A stretch of DNA of 64,000 bases, taken from contig NZ_CP095462.1 in assembly GCF_023022965.1 (NCBI RefSeq), forward strand, positions 868,001 through 932,000, written 5' to 3'. The notes beneath the pieces were generated by a model. It saw only the letters and a program-made list of their open reading frames with translations. It ran no database searches and was not told the origin of the DNA. The translations under genes and the position numbers were made by a program. The stretch's first letter is position 1. Each line of letters starts with the position of its first letter. Source of the DNA: Ectobacillus sp. JY-23. GTDB lineage: Bacteria; Bacillota; Bacilli; Bacillales; Bacillaceae_G. Below are positions 47,801-58,787 of the stretch, in pieces.

Positions 47801-50503
47801 TCATTCCTTGATAGAACACAATAATTCTTGCAACGATTTTTCATAAACCGACAACTCCGGCAAAGAAGCAAGAAAATCTTTTCCATATGATTTTGTTGCT
47901 ATACGACGATCTAGTACAAAAAACAGCCCCCGATCACTTTCCTTACGTATAAGTCGACCAAAGCCCTGCTTAAAACGAATGATTGCTTGTGGTAAAGATA
48001 AAGCAGAAAAAGGATTCTCTCCTGCTTCTCGCAGAGCTTGACTCTTACGGCGCATTACAGGATCATTTGGTGGTGCAAATGGCAGGCGCACCATTATAAG
48101 ACAATCAAGGGGTATATCCACACCTTCCCATAGGCTACTAGTTCCAAATAAGATGGCCTTTTCAAACTGCTGAAAGTTTTTCACAACGCGATTACGACTA
48201 CCGGCGTTTGCGTTTAACACTGCAAACTGCGGCAAAGTGTCACTATCTTTCACTTCCGTATACAGACGTTTTTGCATGTCGTATGATGTACAAAGCACAA
48301 GTATGCGCCCTTGTACCGTTGCTGCAATCTCTATGATATGTGTAACCATTGCAGCTGTATACTCTTCAAATGACACCTCGTTAACATGCGGCAAATCGGT
48401 CGGAATCATGAGACTGACTTGATTTTTATAAGAAAACGGCGGAGGTACATACAACGTCGTTGGAAGAAAAGAAGACAGGCCTAAAGTATGCATCATATAA
48501 TCAAAATTTCCCTTTACAGTCATTGTGGCAGAAGTAAGAATAACGCTTTTGCGGCTAGTAAAGAAACGTTCTGCTAATACATCCCTCACATCAGTAGGTT
48601 GATGATATAATATTGTGGAATGCAATGTTCCTTTTACATCAGCTTCCATCCACGTTACACCATCTAATTTTTGAGTTAGCAGTCGCTTCAGTATCTCACA
48701 TTGCTTTTCTAGAGTCATTAAAGCGTTTTGCAAATCCTCGTATACAACAGACAGTGGCTCCTCTACTGTGTAAATTTTCATTATTTTATCTATTGAATGT
48801 GATAACCTATTTACCGCTTCTCTAATGGCGCGCCAAAGCTTTCCCTTTTCCATTTGTGCATCGTAGGCTTGTACGAGACGAACAGTGTCTATGTTTCCCT
48901 GCTTTTCAAATAAGAAAGCGCGAAGCATACGAAATAGCTCATCCGACTCAAATTTAATTTCTTTCAACCAATAATTGATTTCTTTAAATAAAGAAGAAGT
49001 TGTTTCTAAACGTTTACTTACTCTTGTTAAGGCTCCTTCTGTTTCTAAGGTTCCAATACGAGACAGTGTGGCCTGAAATTGTAAGCATGAAAACTTCTCA
49101 CCAAGTGCCTGACTTGCTGTTTCTTCAATATGATGTGCCTCATCCAAAATGACACGAGAATAACTTTTAAATAGCGCATCTTCCTTATACGTGTCGTGAA
49201 ATAAAAAAGCATGATTGGTGATGACAAGATCAGCAAAATATACTTGATGCTGAGCTCGTTTATAAAAGCAGCGATTTTCCCACCTCATGGAAGGTGCGCC
49301 CGTATTGCAAATTCTGTCCCATAAAAAGCGCCCTCCTGAAGGCAAATTCAGCTCATCCACATCTCCCGTTTCAGTCTGAAGTAACCACACAAGAATTTTC
49401 GCTTTTGTCAGTAGACTATCATAGTTTTTATCTTCTTCAAGCAAAGCCTGCTCAAATTTATGTAAACATAAGTAATGTTTACGTCCCTTCATTACAGCTA
49501 CTTTAAAAGAAAAAGGCAGGATTTTTTCCAGCAATGGGATTTCTTTATCTAGTATTTGCTGCTGGAGCTGTACAGTTTGTGTACTGACAAGTACAGGCTC
49601 TTCTTCTTGCACAGCATGAAACAAAGCAGGTATTAAATACCCTAGCGTCTTACCCGTTCCCGTTCCTGCTTCTATGAGACAAACACGATCTTCTATAAAA
49701 GCCTCATGTACCTTTTGCATCATCAGCATTTGACCGGTACGTGGCTCAAATGCTTTCATTTTCAGCTGTAAATTTGTGTTTACTTCCGCTAAATACGCTG
49801 AAAACGAAATGGACTCTTTATAGAAGCTTTTTGTGGAAATATACTTTTTAAGTGCTATTCCATGTTGAATATCATAGTGCTGTTCATATGGCGTTTGTTC
49901 TTTATGTAAAATATAAAACGAAATGAACTGTTCTAAGTCGGTCTGAAACCCTCTGCTTAATTCATGCAAAGAGCATAGTGTAACATACGGAAGCGACTTT
50001 AACTTCTCACAAAGAATCAGAAACAATTCTCCTGTTACCATTGCATCGCTGTCGGCACGATGAGGATTATCATGTTGTAATTGAAATTGCTTAGCTAAAT
50101 CGCTCAATTTGTAGCTTTCCGCTGTTGGAAACAGAATCCGTGCCAGTTCAACTGTGTCAATAACAGGACAATGCGGCACCGGCTGTCCTGCTTGTATAAA
50201 TTCCTCGCGCAAAAATCCCCAGTCAAAATGTACATTATGCGCAACAAAATAAGCATCTTCTAATAGATCGGCTATCATAGGTGCAATATCCGCAAAAGAT
50301 GGGGCCCGACTCACCATTTCGTCGTAAATACCAGTCAATTCGGAAATAAAGGGAGGAATTGACTTGCCTGGGTTTACGAAAGTTGATAAAACTTCCTGTA
50401 TCTCACCGTTTTCAATTACAACAGCTGCAAACTCAGTAATTTTATCGATGCCACCCTTAGCTCCATTCCCAGTTGTCTCTAAATCCACGACCACATATTT
50501 CAT
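47801..50503 (-). CDS. dinG: DinG-family helicase with N-terminal exonuclease
   Basis: 900 residues from the ATG at 50503 (GAGGTGATT). N-terminal DEDDh exonuclease: VVDLETTG, AHNVHFDWGF, HRADSDAM. Helicase: EAGTGTGKTLGYL, DEAHHIEE, FKQGFGRLIRKESD. Gram-positive DinG is known for the fused nuclease. Second XPD-like protein in the window. Confidence 0.92.
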   Translation of the reverse strand: MKYVVVDLETTGNGAKGGIDKITEFAAVVIENGEIQEVLSTFVNPGKSIPPFISELTGIYDEMVSRAPSFADIAPMIADLLEDAYFVAHNVHFDWGFLREEFIQAGQPVPHCPVIDTVELARILFPTAESYKLSDLAKQFQLQHDNPHRADSDAMVTGELFLILCEKLKSLPYVTLCSLHELSRGFQTDLEQFISFYILHKEQTPYEQHYDIQHGIALKKYISTKSFYKESISFSAYLAEVNTNLQLKMKAFEPRTGQMLMMQKVHEAFIEDRVCLIEAGTGTGKTLGYLIPALFHAVQEEEPVLVSTQTVQLQQQILDKEIPLLEKILPFSFKVAVMKGRKHYLCLHKFEQALLEEDKNYDSLLTKAKILVWLLQTETGDVDELNLPSGGRFLWDRICNTGAPSMRWENRCFYKRAQHQVYFADLVITNHAFLFHDTYKEDALFKSYSRVILDEAHHIEETASQALGEKFSCLQFQATLSRIGTLETEGALTRVSKRLETTSSLFKEINYWLKEIKFESDELFRMLRAFLFEKQGNIDTVRLVQAYDAQMEKGKLWRAIREAVNRLSHSIDKIMKIYTVEEPLSVVYEDLQNALMTLEKQCEILKRLLTQKLDGVTWMEADVKGTLHSTILYHQPTDVRDVLAERFFTSRKSVILTSATMTVKGNFDYMMHTLGLSSFLPTTLYVPPPFSYKNQVSLMIPTDLPHVNEVSFEEYTAAMVTHIIEIAATVQGRILVLCTSYDMQKRLYTEVKDSDTLPQFAVLNANAGSRNRVVKNFQQFEKAILFGTSSLWEGVDIPLDCLIMVRLPFAPPNDPVMRRKSQALREAGENPFSALSLPQAIIRFKQGFGRLIRKESDRGLFFVLDRRIATKSYGKDFLASLPELSVYEKSLQELLCSIKE

Positions 50504-50655
50504 ACCAATCACCTCACTAGCCTGCCAAAACAATACTTCTTGCTTATACTATACCACGAAAGTAATAAACTTAGATACGAAAAGGCAAAAACCGATTTCT
50601 TCTGTAATAAGAATGCTACTGTTTTGATCTGTGGATGATCGTCTGCCACTATAAA

Positions 50656-50690
50656 AGGTGTCCTTTAAAGAGGACACCTTTTATAAGCAG
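50656..50690 (-). terminator. Terminator of panBCD
   Basis: AAAAGGTGTCCT CTTTAA AGGACACCTTTTATA on the minus strand. Confidence 0.85.
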
Positions 50691-50694
50691 CTCT

Positions 50695-51078
50695 TTATAA
50701 AATTGTCGATGCAGGCTCATAGCCAAGCATTTGTTCAATATTGTTTTGTTCGTCAAGTACAGCAATTTTAGGCTGATGCTCGTGAACACGCTCTTCCGGA
50801 ACAAGGCCGTAAGCAATGATGATAACTTTGTCTCCTGGCTGTACAAGACGTGCAGCTGCGCCGTTTAAGCATACGACCTTGCTTCCACGTTTTCCTTTAA
50901 TAATATATGTTTCAAAACGTGCACCATTGTTGTTGTTTACAATCTGTACTTTTTCGTTCTCAACCACACCTACTGCATCCATTAAATCTTCATCAATCGT
51001 AATGCTGCCTACATAATTTAAGTTAGCTTCCGTTACTGTAGCGCGATGCAACTTCGCTCTCATCATCGTACGAAACAT
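50695..51078 (-). CDS. panD: Aspartate 1-decarboxylase
   Basis: 127 residues. Self-cleavage site Gly24-Ser25 (NYVGSITID) generates the pyruvoyl cofactor. Makes beta-alanine for pantothenate. Overlaps panC by 16 bases. Confidence 0.95.
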   Translation of the reverse strand: MFRTMMRAKLHRATVTEANLNYVGSITIDEDLMDAVGVVENEKVQIVNNNNGARFETYIIKGKRGSKVVCLNGAAARLVQPGDKVIIIAYGLVPEERVHEHQPKIAVLDEQNNIEQMLGYEPASTIL

Positions 51079-51926
51079 AGTGCTTCTCCCCTTATCGTGA
51101 TGTTATCTATTAGCCTTGCTTTGGAAAATTTAACTGCAATTGCAATGATAATTTCGTTTGTTACATCAGCTGGAATATGCAGTTCCGGATAAGACAGAAT
51201 CTCTACATAATCCACTTCACCGCTTGTATGGGAATGAATATGTTGCATTATGGCATTTTGAATGTTACTAAGGCTTCTCTCTCCCCCTGCGATCATCCGT
51301 TTTGCCAGTTCCAGACTTTCGTATAAACGCGGCGCTTCTTGACGCTCTTGCTCCGATAAATAGACGTTGCGAGAGCTTTTCGCCAAACCATCCTCTTCAC
51401 GAACTGTAGGTACCGGAACAAGTGTTACCGGAATATTATAATCGGTAATTAGTCCTTGCACCACTGCCACTTGTTGGGCATCCTTCATTCCAAAATAAGC
51501 TCGGTGCGGCATCGTGATATTAAACAGCTTTAATAAAACTGTTGCGACTCCATCAAAGTGACCTGGTCTTTTTTCACCACACAGCACATCAACACGCGAT
51601 GTAACTGTAATATGTGTTGTACGCTTGCCAGGATACATTTCTTGCACATCTGGATAAAAGAGATAATCTGCAAATGAAGCCGCCAATTGTTCATCTCTTT
51701 CGATGTCTCGTGGGTATTTATCAAAATCCTCATTTGGACCAAATTGAAGCGGATTGACAAATACACTGAGTACCACAATATCATTTTCCCGTCTTGCTTC
51801 TTGTAGCAAGGTCAGGTGCCCTTCATGTAAATAGCCCATGGTGGGCACAAAACCGATTGTTTTTCCTGCCGCACGCACTGCCTGCACGGTGTCTTGCATA
51901 CTTCTGATGCTTCGAATTATTTCCAT
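51063..51926 (-). CDS. panC: Pantothenate synthetase
   Basis: 287 residues. [16 protein letters not shown] with the HxGH motif, and [13 protein letters not shown]. Joins pantoate and beta-alanine. GGAGG site. Overlaps panB by ten bases. Confidence 0.95.
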   Translation of the reverse strand: MEIIRSIRSMQDTVQAVRAAGKTIGFVPTMGYLHEGHLTLLQEARRENDIVVLSVFVNPLQFGPNEDFDKYPRDIERDEQLAASFADYLFYPDVQEMYPGKRTTHITVTSRVDVLCGEKRPGHFDGVATVLLKLFNITMPHRAYFGMKDAQQVAVVQGLITDYNIPVTLVPVPTVREEDGLAKSSRNVYLSEQERQEAPRLYESLELAKRMIAGGERSLSNIQNAIMQHIHSHTSGEVDYVEILSYPELHIPADVTNEIIIAIAVKFSKARLIDNITIRGEALCFVR

Positions 51927-52762
51927 GTTTGCTTGCCTCCGTATAAAGCGGCTAATTCTTCTTCTTTTATTGTAAAGGAATGTTCTACAGCAGGAAATTG
52001 CCTCGTTTTTACTTCTTGTGTATATTGACGAAGCCCACTCACAATAGCATCTTGTACAGAAGCGTATGCTTTAACGAATTTCGGAACGCGCTCTACACCG
52101 TATGTGATAAGGTCATGATACACGAGTACCTGACCGTCGGTTTGATTACCAGCTCCAATTCCAATTGTAGGGATTGATAGCATCGCGGCTATTTCAGCCG
52201 CCAACTGCATCGGCACACATTCGAGGACAAGGGCCATTGCCCCTGCTTCTTCACACTTCTTTGCATCCTCTATTAATTTACGTGCGCTTTCTGCATCTTT
52301 TCCTTGCACTTTATAGCCACCCAAAACGCCAACAGATTGAGGTGTTAATCCCAAATGTGCAACAACAGGTACACCGGCTTTCGTTAGGGAGTAGATAGTG
52401 TCTAATACTTCGTCTGCTCCCTCCACCTTTACTGCATCTGCATAACTTTCCTGAATAATCCGGCGCGCATTTTTCATCGTGTCTTCTTTTGAAACGTGAT
52501 AAGACATAAATGGCATATCTGTGACAATAAACGTGTTTTTCGCTCCGCGTCTTACTGCTTTCGTATGATGAATCATATCATCTACCGTAACAGGGACTGT
52601 TGATTCATAGCCTAGCACCACCATGCCAAGCGAATCTCCAACTAGAATCAAATCTACATCAGCCTGCTCAGCAAGACGAGCGGACGGATAATCATATGCG
52701 GTTACCATCACAATCGCTTCACCGCGCTCCTTCATTTGCAAAAAGTCTTTTGTCGTCTTCAT
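51917..52762 (-). CDS. panB: Ketopantoate hydroxymethyltransferase
   Basis: 281 residues. [26 protein letters not shown], and [12 protein letters not shown] barrel. First step of pantoate formation. AAGGAGGAG site, preceded by the structured leader. Confidence 0.95.
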   Translation of the reverse strand: MKTTKDFLQMKERGEAIVMVTAYDYPSARLAEQADVDLILVGDSLGMVVLGYESTVPVTVDDMIHHTKAVRRGAKNTFIVTDMPFMSYHVSKEDTMKNARRIIQESYADAVKVEGADEVLDTIYSLTKAGVPVVAHLGLTPQSVGVLGGYKVQGKDAESARKLIEDAKKCEEAGAMALVLECVPMQLAAEIAAMLSIPTIGIGAGNQTDGQVLVYHDLITYGVERVPKFVKAYASVQDAIVSGLRQYTQEVKTRQFPAVEHSFTIKEEELAALYGGKQTWK

Positions 52763-52817
52763 AATTCTCCTCCTTAAATTCGGATAAGGAGAGGGATGGA
52801 AAATAAATCGTTTCTTA

Positions 52818-52847
52818 CAAAAAAACTTCTTTCCATGCGGAAAGAAG
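52818..52847 (-). terminator. Leader terminator before panB
   Basis: CTTCTTTCC GCAT GGAAAGAAG then seven T on the minus strand, 56 bases before the panB start. It lies in the 5' leader, so it is an attenuator unless birA is cotranscribed. Confidence 0.8.
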
Positions 52848-52859
52848 GATTCTACACAA

Positions 52860-52917
52860 CATTCATCCCTCTGTCCCAGTCCATTTGGATCCAGGCAGAA
52901 ACCTGTTTACGTGAATG
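52860..52917 (-). ncRNA. Structured panBCD leader, pan-motif-like
   Basis: Closed by CATTCA / TGAATG. Inside (52870-52899) is a hairpin TCTG-CAGA, CC-GG, wobble pairs, TCC AAAT GGA with two bulged A residues. The published pan RNA motif upstream of panB is a stem-loop with two conserved bulged adenines. The match is by eye, not by covariance model. Confidence 0.5.
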
Positions 52918-53035
52918 ACACAAATACACCTTGACTAAAAATAATACTGCTTGTATCTGTTTACGTAAGGTGCAGTTCTTTGAAGATACTGCCCATGTTC
53001 GCATTCATTATAACAAGCGATGCAACATTTTTCCA

Positions 53036-54010
53036 CTAAATTTCAATATCGGCAGAATGGATATAATGAATGCTTCCGTTCTTTTCCTCCAATATTAGCA
53101 CACCATCGTCTGTAATACCTATTGCTGTTCCAATCAAGGTTTCGTGCATGGTACGAGCTTTGATTTCTTTGCCGATACTAATTGCATAGCTCTCCCACAA
53201 CACTTTAATCACCGTAAATCCATTTTGTAAATACTCCTTATACAGCTTTTCCATGTTAGCAAAAATTCGTTGCATAAGAGTGGCCCGGTTGACATGCGTT
53301 CCTTTTTCAATACAAAGAGATGTTGCAATGTTCTCAATCTCACTCGCAAAATGATACGACTGTTGATTCACATTAATACCAATACCAACAATCACTGCAT
53401 GAATACGATCGGGATCAGCTTGTAGCTCTGTTAAAATTCCTACTGCTTTTTTACCGCCAATCAAGATATCATTCGGCCATTTAATCCCTACGGTAACACC
53501 AATCTCTTCAATTGCCTGTGCCACGCTAACAGCAGCCAACAGGGTAAGCTGCGGTGCTTGATGAACTGGGATGTTGGGTCTTAATAGTATGCTCATCCAA
53601 ATCCCCGTTCCAGGCGGTGAGTACCATTGTCGATTTAATCGTCCTCTTCCCGCTGTCTGTTCCTCAGCCACAACCACTGTTCCCTCGGGTGCACCTTCAT
53701 ATCCGAGGCGTGCGGCGATTCTTTGTGTAGAATCTACTGTTTCTTGAAAATGAATATGACGCCCAATATACTCTGTCTCAAGCCCGAGATGAATCTCATT
53801 CGCAGTCACTTTGTCCGGTTTTTGCGCAATGCGATAACCGAGACGCCTTACTGCCTCCAGCTCATATCCTTCTTTTCGCAAATCCTCAATATGCTTCCAC
53901 ACAGCCGTACGCGAACACCCTAGTTTTTCACTAATCATTTGCCCTGATAGAAAGTCCCCATTAGCTTTTGAAAACAACTCCAAAAGCTGCTTTCTTATTG
54001 AAGTTTGCAC
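53036..54010 (-). CDS. birA: Biotin ligase/repressor BirA
   Basis: 324 residues from a GTG at 54010 (AAGGAG, eight bases). Winged helix (LSGQMISEKLGCSRTAVWKH), ligase domain GRGRLNRQWYSPPGTGIW and KWPNDILIGGKKAVGIL, C-terminal SH3-like domain. Biotinylates carboxylases and represses biotin genes. Overlaps cca by 16 bases. Confidence 0.94.
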   Translation of the reverse strand: MQTSIRKQLLELFSKANGDFLSGQMISEKLGCSRTAVWKHIEDLRKEGYELEAVRRLGYRIAQKPDKVTANEIHLGLETEYIGRHIHFQETVDSTQRIAARLGYEGAPEGTVVVAEEQTAGRGRLNRQWYSPPGTGIWMSILLRPNIPVHQAPQLTLLAAVSVAQAIEEIGVTVGIKWPNDILIGGKKAVGILTELQADPDRIHAVIVGIGINVNQQSYHFASEIENIATSLCIEKGTHVNRATLMQRIFANMEKLYKEYLQNGFTVIKVLWESYAISIGKEIKARTMHETLIGTAIGITDDGVLILEEKNGSIHYIHSADIEI

Positions 54011-55173
54011 CTCACCCACTCCTTTATATGTTCCCGGATATTGCTAACGTTTGCGTGTAACACAGCATGCTCAATTTCATTCAATAGCTGCGCTGTCCAT
54101 GGCCCACCTGGTTGGCCTGTCCATTTTAATAAGTCTTTTCCCGATACTTGCAATTGCTGACGGTTCTGTATAGGTAAACCATTATACGTCGCTATCACGT
54201 CTTCAATTGCAGGCGCCTGTCTATGTAACACCGCATATATTGTTTCCACTAGAGCAATAGTCTCTTTCCCTGCTCCATATAGCATCTCAACACTCCAATT
54301 TGTAATGAGACGCTGTTGTAAAAACACAAGTGCTTCAGTCACCGCTTTTACTTTTTTATTAGAAAGCTTCCACTGCTTTAATACACCCGCATCCAAACCT
54401 GCTAGATATAATAACAAGGTCCATGCGCCAATATCATTTTGTACATACTTCCAGGTGTAGGACGCCGCTTGCAATAACTCTGCTTCTTTTTTCTCAAACC
54501 CTGGCAAGTAAAGATACAAATTCGTTTCCACCAGAAGCGATAAAGCTCGTTCCGGATATGTTCCTAGCAATAACTTCTCAAACTCTACCGCAATACGTTC
54601 TATGGAAATATGAGACAAAAGAGGAGCATGCTGCAAAATAGCTTGCTGCGTTTCTTGCTCCAGTGTAAAACCCAGTGTACTAACAAATCGAACGCCACGC
54701 ATCATACGCAGAGCATCCTCTTGAAACCTTTCGCTCGGCGCTCCCACTGTTGTGATGATTTTGTGGTCAAGCGCCCGTTTGCCTTGAAACGGATCTACAA
54801 TTCTCCCGTCCTCCGCCATAGCAATCGCGTTCATCGTAAAGTCACGACGCTGTAAATCTTCTTGTAATGATCGAACAAATGTCACTTCGGTCGGCCTTCT
54901 GAAATCTTCATAGCCTGACTCTGTACGGTACGTTGTAACTTCATAAGGTGTGTTGTGATACAGTACAATTACCGTGCCGTGTTGCAGCCCAACAGGAATA
55001 TGTCTTGGAAACAACAGCATCACTTCTTCAGGAAGAGCGGATGTGGCAATATCAATATCCCCGATTGGGCGACCAAGCATATAGTCCCGGACACTTCCTC
55101 CTACAAAATAAGCTTCATGACCCGCTTCCTTTAGTTTGCGAATAATTGTGCCCGCTTCCTCAAACTGCTTCAT
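53995..55173 (-). CDS. cca: CCA-adding tRNA nucleotidyltransferase
   Basis: 392 residues from the ATG at 55173 (AGGTGATG). Class II nucleotidyltransferase: [21 protein letters not shown], then [10 protein letters not shown] and [11 protein letters not shown]. Adds CCA to tRNA 3' ends. Overlaps bshA by 14 bases. Confidence 0.93.
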   Translation of the reverse strand: MKQFEEAGTIIRKLKEAGHEAYFVGGSVRDYMLGRPIGDIDIATSALPEEVMLLFPRHIPVGLQHGTVIVLYHNTPYEVTTYRTESGYEDFRRPTEVTFVRSLQEDLQRRDFTMNAIAMAEDGRIVDPFQGKRALDHKIITTVGAPSERFQEDALRMMRGVRFVSTLGFTLEQETQQAILQHAPLLSHISIERIAVEFEKLLLGTYPERALSLLVETNLYLYLPGFEKKEAELLQAASYTWKYVQNDIGAWTLLLYLAGLDAGVLKQWKLSNKKVKAVTEALVFLQQRLITNWSVEMLYGAGKETIALVETIYAVLHRQAPAIEDVIATYNGLPIQNRQQLQVSGKDLLKWTGQPGGPWTAQLLNEIEHAVLHANVSNIREHIKEWVRCKLQ

Positions 55174-56302
55174 GACCATCACCTAGCAGCTCACGATACA
55201 AGAATTCGTACTGGGCTAAAATACTCGCGGAACTAAATTTTTCTAGTACGGCTTGTTGCGCCTTTTCCTTCATTTGTGTATACAATAGTTCATTTTGTAA
55301 AAGCGCAATCGCTTTAGCAGCAACTTCGGCCACGTTTCCCACCGAACAAATATATCCTGTTTCACCATCTTCAATTACTTCCGGTATCCCCCCAATATCG
55401 GTTCCGATACACGGCACACCACAAGCCATTGCTTCCAATAACACAAGTCCAAAACTCTCCTTTTCAGATAAAAGCAGCATCAAATCACTGATAGAAAGCA
55501 GGTCTTCCACATTTTCCTGTTTTCCTAAAAACAGGACCTTTTCATCCAATTCAAGCTTCTTAACCAACTTTGTCATCGCGCAAAGTTCAGGTCCATCACC
55601 AACCAACAAAAGTTTAGCAGCTATTTCTTGTTCTATTTTAGCAAACGATTGGATAACATCATCTACCCTTTTTACTTTTCGGAAGTTAGAGATATGGATA
55701 AGTACCTTCTCTTCTGGTTTAATACCATACTCTTGTTTTAAATGATCTCTGTCTCGCCGCTTATATACACGTTCATCAATAAAATTATGTACCGTGCGAA
55801 TTTCTTGCTGTGGTGCAATTTGACTCATTGTTTCTTGCGCTAAAGAATGTGATACGGCCGTTACAATATCGGACTGTTCAATTCCAAAGCGAATTAAGTT
55901 TTTTAAAGAGTCATCATAACCGAGTATAGTAATATCTGTTCCATGAAGAGTTGTCATAATTTTCACGTCGCGCTGTGCCATTTGCTTTGCTAAAATGGCG
56001 CAGATGGCATGAGGAATAGCATAGTGTACATGCAAAATATCTAGTTTTTCACGATCTACGACCTCAGCCATTTTGCTTGCAAGCGCTAAATCGTACGGAG
56101 GATATTGAAATACCGAATATTGGTTCACCTCTACTTCATGAAAATAGATGTTTGGATAGAATTTGTTCAAACGAAATGGCATGCTAGACGTAATAAAATG
56201 AATCTCATGACCTTGCTCTGCCAACAGTTTTCCAAGCTCTGTACCCACAACACCCGAGCCGCCTACAGACGGATAACATGTGATTCCAATTTTCAGTTTC
56301 AT
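55160..56302 (-). CDS. bshA: Bacillithiol glycosyltransferase BshA
   Basis: 380 residues, GT4 family: [44 protein letters not shown]. Joins GlcNAc to L-malate, first step of bacillithiol. Overlaps bshB1 by four bases. Confidence 0.94.
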   Translation of the reverse strand: MKLKIGITCYPSVGGSGVVGTELGKLLAEQGHEIHFITSSMPFRLNKFYPNIYFHEVEVNQYSVFQYPPYDLALASKMAEVVDREKLDILHVHYAIPHAICAILAKQMAQRDVKIMTTLHGTDITILGYDDSLKNLIRFGIEQSDIVTAVSHSLAQETMSQIAPQQEIRTVHNFIDERVYKRRDRDHLKQEYGIKPEEKVLIHISNFRKVKRVDDVIQSFAKIEQEIAAKLLLVGDGPELCAMTKLVKKLELDEKVLFLGKQENVEDLLSISDLMLLLSEKESFGLVLLEAMACGVPCIGTDIGGIPEVIEDGETGYICSVGNVAEVAAKAIALLQNELLYTQMKEKAQQAVLEKFSSASILAQYEFLYRELLGDGHEAV

Positions 56303-56985
56303 TGTATCCCTCCCAACACATCATGTAACAATACACTGCTAGTCATAAATCCTTCCGCATAGGCAACCCCTACCTCTTTGCCAAACAACTTATCCCTTGC
56401 AATAACAGATTCAATGTAACCGTCTGTTAGCGGCGTTGACACTTCTCCATCTAAAAACTGACTCTTATACGCCTGCAATGTGCGAATCTTGTCTTCCATA
56501 TGTGCACTCACATCAATACAAAAAGAAGGCTTATGAAAACCATTAATCATATAAAAATATAAAGCAGTTGCTTTATGAGCAGGAAGGTGAGGCATATACT
56601 TGCGAATGCCTGCAGAAAACATTGCTTCCTCCACAAGACGTGCGCATGAAGCGTGATCGGGATGACGATCTTCCTGATACGGCGCAAATACAAATGTAGG
56701 TTTGTATGTACGGATGACTTCTGTTATTTGTTCCAAATACTCTTCTCTCCAATGCAAGCCGCGATCAGGCATTGCTAAATTAATTCGCTTTGTTAGTCCC
56801 ATCACCTTAGCAGCATCTTGTGCCTCTTGTTTTCGTAACTCCACGTTACCGTTAGAAGAAAGTTCCGCTTGTGTGAGATCGCAAATACCAACTTTGTATC
56901 CCAGTGCTGTATATTTACGAATTGTAGCAGCCATACCGATTTCTACATCATCGGCGTGTGCTCCAAATGCCAATATATCTAACAT
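56299..56985 (-). CDS. bshB1: Bacillithiol deacetylase BshB1
   Basis: 228 residues, PIG-L fold: zinc ligands in AHADDVEIG and DRHPDHASC. Removes acetyl from GlcNAc-malate. Eleven bases after mgsA. Confidence 0.94.
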   Translation of the reverse strand: MLDILAFGAHADDVEIGMAATIRKYTALGYKVGICDLTQAELSSNGNVELRKQEAQDAAKVMGLTKRINLAMPDRGLHWREEYLEQITEVIRTYKPTFVFAPYQEDRHPDHASCARLVEEAMFSAGIRKYMPHLPAHKATALYFYMINGFHKPSFCIDVSAHMEDKIRTLQAYKSQFLDGEVSTPLTDGYIESVIARDKLFGKEVGVAYAEGFMTSSVLLHDVLGGIQ

Positions 56986-56995
56986 AATGTTCTCC

Positions 56996-57385
56996 TTACA
57001 AATCTCTGTAATTTAAGTCTCCTCGCTTTAAGCCATGCATTAGAAGCTCTGCGCTCGCCATATTGGTAGCAAGCGGTATAGCGTACACATCGCACAGGCG
57101 AAGCAGTGCATTTACATCGGGTTCATGCGGCTGTGCCGTCAAAGGATCTCTAAAGAAAATAACCATGTCCATGTCGTTTTTAGCAATCATTGCACCAATT
57201 TCTTGATCTCCCCCAAGCGGTCCTGATTGAAAACGTGTTACATGTAATCCTGTAGCTTCCATAATCCGTAAACCGGTTGTTCCCGTAGCAAATAATTCAT
57301 GCTTTTCAAACACAGGCTTATATGCAAAGGCAAAGGTAACCATATCTTGTTTTTTTTGATCGTGAGCAATTAAGGCAATTTTCAT
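56996..57385 (-). CDS. mgsA: Methylglyoxal synthase
   Basis: 129 residues. [32 protein letters not shown] (catalytic Asp), and [15 protein letters not shown]. Converts DHAP to methylglyoxal; bacillithiol from the next genes helps detoxify it. Confidence 0.94.
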   Translation of the reverse strand: MKIALIAHDQKKQDMVTFAFAYKPVFEKHELFATGTTGLRIMEATGLHVTRFQSGPLGGDQEIGAMIAKNDMDMVIFFRDPLTAQPHEPDVNALLRLCDVYAIPLATNMASAELLMHGLKRGDLNYRDL

Positions 57386-57404
57386 CTCCGTCTCCCCTTT
57401 ACTC

Positions 57405-58205
57405 TTAGTCTATAATATTTTCTAAGCCGTATACCAAAGTCTCGATACCCATTACTGTTTCAATCGCAACTTGCACCCCTGACATAAAAGAAGCCCGGTT
57501 AAATGAGTCATGTCTGATTGTCAGCATCTGACCGTCTCCTCCAAATAACACTTCTTGATGAGCGATTAAACCGGGCAATCTCACACTGTGCACACGAATA
57601 CCGTCCAACTCAGCTCCACGTGCGCCAGGTAACTGTTCTACCTCACTTGGATGACCTTGTTGCTTCGGCTGGCGAACAGAGCGAATAAGGTCTACCGTTT
57701 TTAAGGCTGTTCCCGAAGGCGCATCAAGCTTTTGATCATGATGAAGTTCAATAATTTCCACATCATTAAAGTATTTAGCAGCCATTCGCGCAAATTTCAT
57801 CATTAAAACGGCGCCTACCGCAAAGTTTGGGGCGATAATCGTACCTACTTTTTTCTCCTCGGCAGTTGCAGTTAAATTCGCAATTTCTTCCTCTGTAAAT
57901 CCAGTTGTACCAATAACGGATCGTAAATTATGCTTGAGCGCGGTATGTATATGTAACTTTCCTGTTTCAGGATTTGTTAGATCCAACAAAACGTCAGCTC
58001 TTATTTCTTGTAAACAAGCTTCTAGCGTATCGTATACTGGTACAGCAAGCGCCGGCATACCTTCTATATCACGCAGTTTTGTACCGCCATGCTTATAGTC
58101 CACTGCCCCGACCAATTCAAAATGCGGCGTGTTTTCCATTAATGATACAGCTTCTCTTCCCATTCTCCCTCTGGGACCAGCAAGAATAACACGAATTGTT
58201 TGCAT
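57405..58205 (-). CDS. dapB: Dihydrodipicolinate reductase
   Basis: 266 residues. NAD(P) loop [22 protein letters not shown]; catalytic [16 protein letters not shown]. Lysine, diaminopimelate and spore dipicolinate supply. Between the MazG-like gene and mgsA. Confidence 0.95.
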   Translation of the reverse strand: MQTIRVILAGPRGRMGREAVSLMENTPHFELVGAVDYKHGGTKLRDIEGMPALAVPVYDTLEACLQEIRADVLLDLTNPETGKLHIHTALKHNLRSVIGTTGFTEEEIANLTATAEEKKVGTIIAPNFAVGAVLMMKFARMAAKYFNDVEIIELHHDQKLDAPSGTALKTVDLIRSVRQPKQQGHPSEVEQLPGARGAELDGIRVHSVRLPGLIAHQEVLFGGDGQMLTIRHDSFNRASFMSGVQVAIETVMGIETLVYGLENIID

Positions 58206-58207
58206 CT

Positions 58208-58540
58208 TTATTCCTCCTCTTTCCTTGTCCAGCGATCTTTATCTCTTGTATTGAATTTATGCATCACCCTATTATGCGCTTCTTCTAAGTCAATGTTCAA
58301 GCTATTGGCCATACAAATCGTCACAAACAATACATCTCCAAGCTCTTCTTCAATCGTACGTGCCTCTTCGTTCTTTTTTTTGGGCTTTTCGCCGTAATAA
58401 TGATTAACTTCGCGAGCAAGCTCTCCCAGCTCTTCTGTTAATCTTGCCATCATCGCAAGCGGACTAAAGTACCCTTCTTTAAATTGACCAATATAAGCAT
58501 CAACTTCTTGCTGCATCTCTTGCATTGTTTTTCTTTGCAT
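58208..58540 (-). CDS. ypjD: MazG-like pyrophosphohydrolase YpjD
   Basis: 110 residues from the ATG at 58540 (GAGGTGATT). [15 protein letters not shown] and [16 protein letters not shown] give the ExxE12-28ExxD metal site. Probably a nucleotide house-cleaning enzyme. First gene of the dapB run. Confidence 0.88.
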   Translation of the reverse strand: MQRKTMQEMQQEVDAYIGQFKEGYFSPLAMMARLTEELGELAREVNHYYGEKPKKKNEEARTIEEELGDVLFVTICMANSLNIDLEEAHNRVMHKFNTRDKDRWTRKEEE

Positions 58541-58690
58541 CTTAATCACCTCAAACATACTAAAAATTTCTGTACCACAAAAAAGCGGCAAATCTATTCT
58601 GTCAAACCCTATCACTGCAACATCATTTGCTTTAAAATCTTCTTTCTTTTATAGCACCGCTATCTCTCATGTTAGCCAATTCCCCCATGT

Positions 58691-58719
58691 TTGACAAATT
58701 TTTTAGCCCCTTGTACATA
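58691..58719 (+). promoter_or_regulatory. SigA promoter of the YitT gene
   Basis: TTGACA, 17 bases, TACATA, about 70 bases before the start. Confidence 0.75.
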
Positions 58720-58787
58720 ATTTGCCACGTTCGAGCGGATACATTATAATAGGTTGTTGTTGTAATACATAACAGGGGGCACATATT

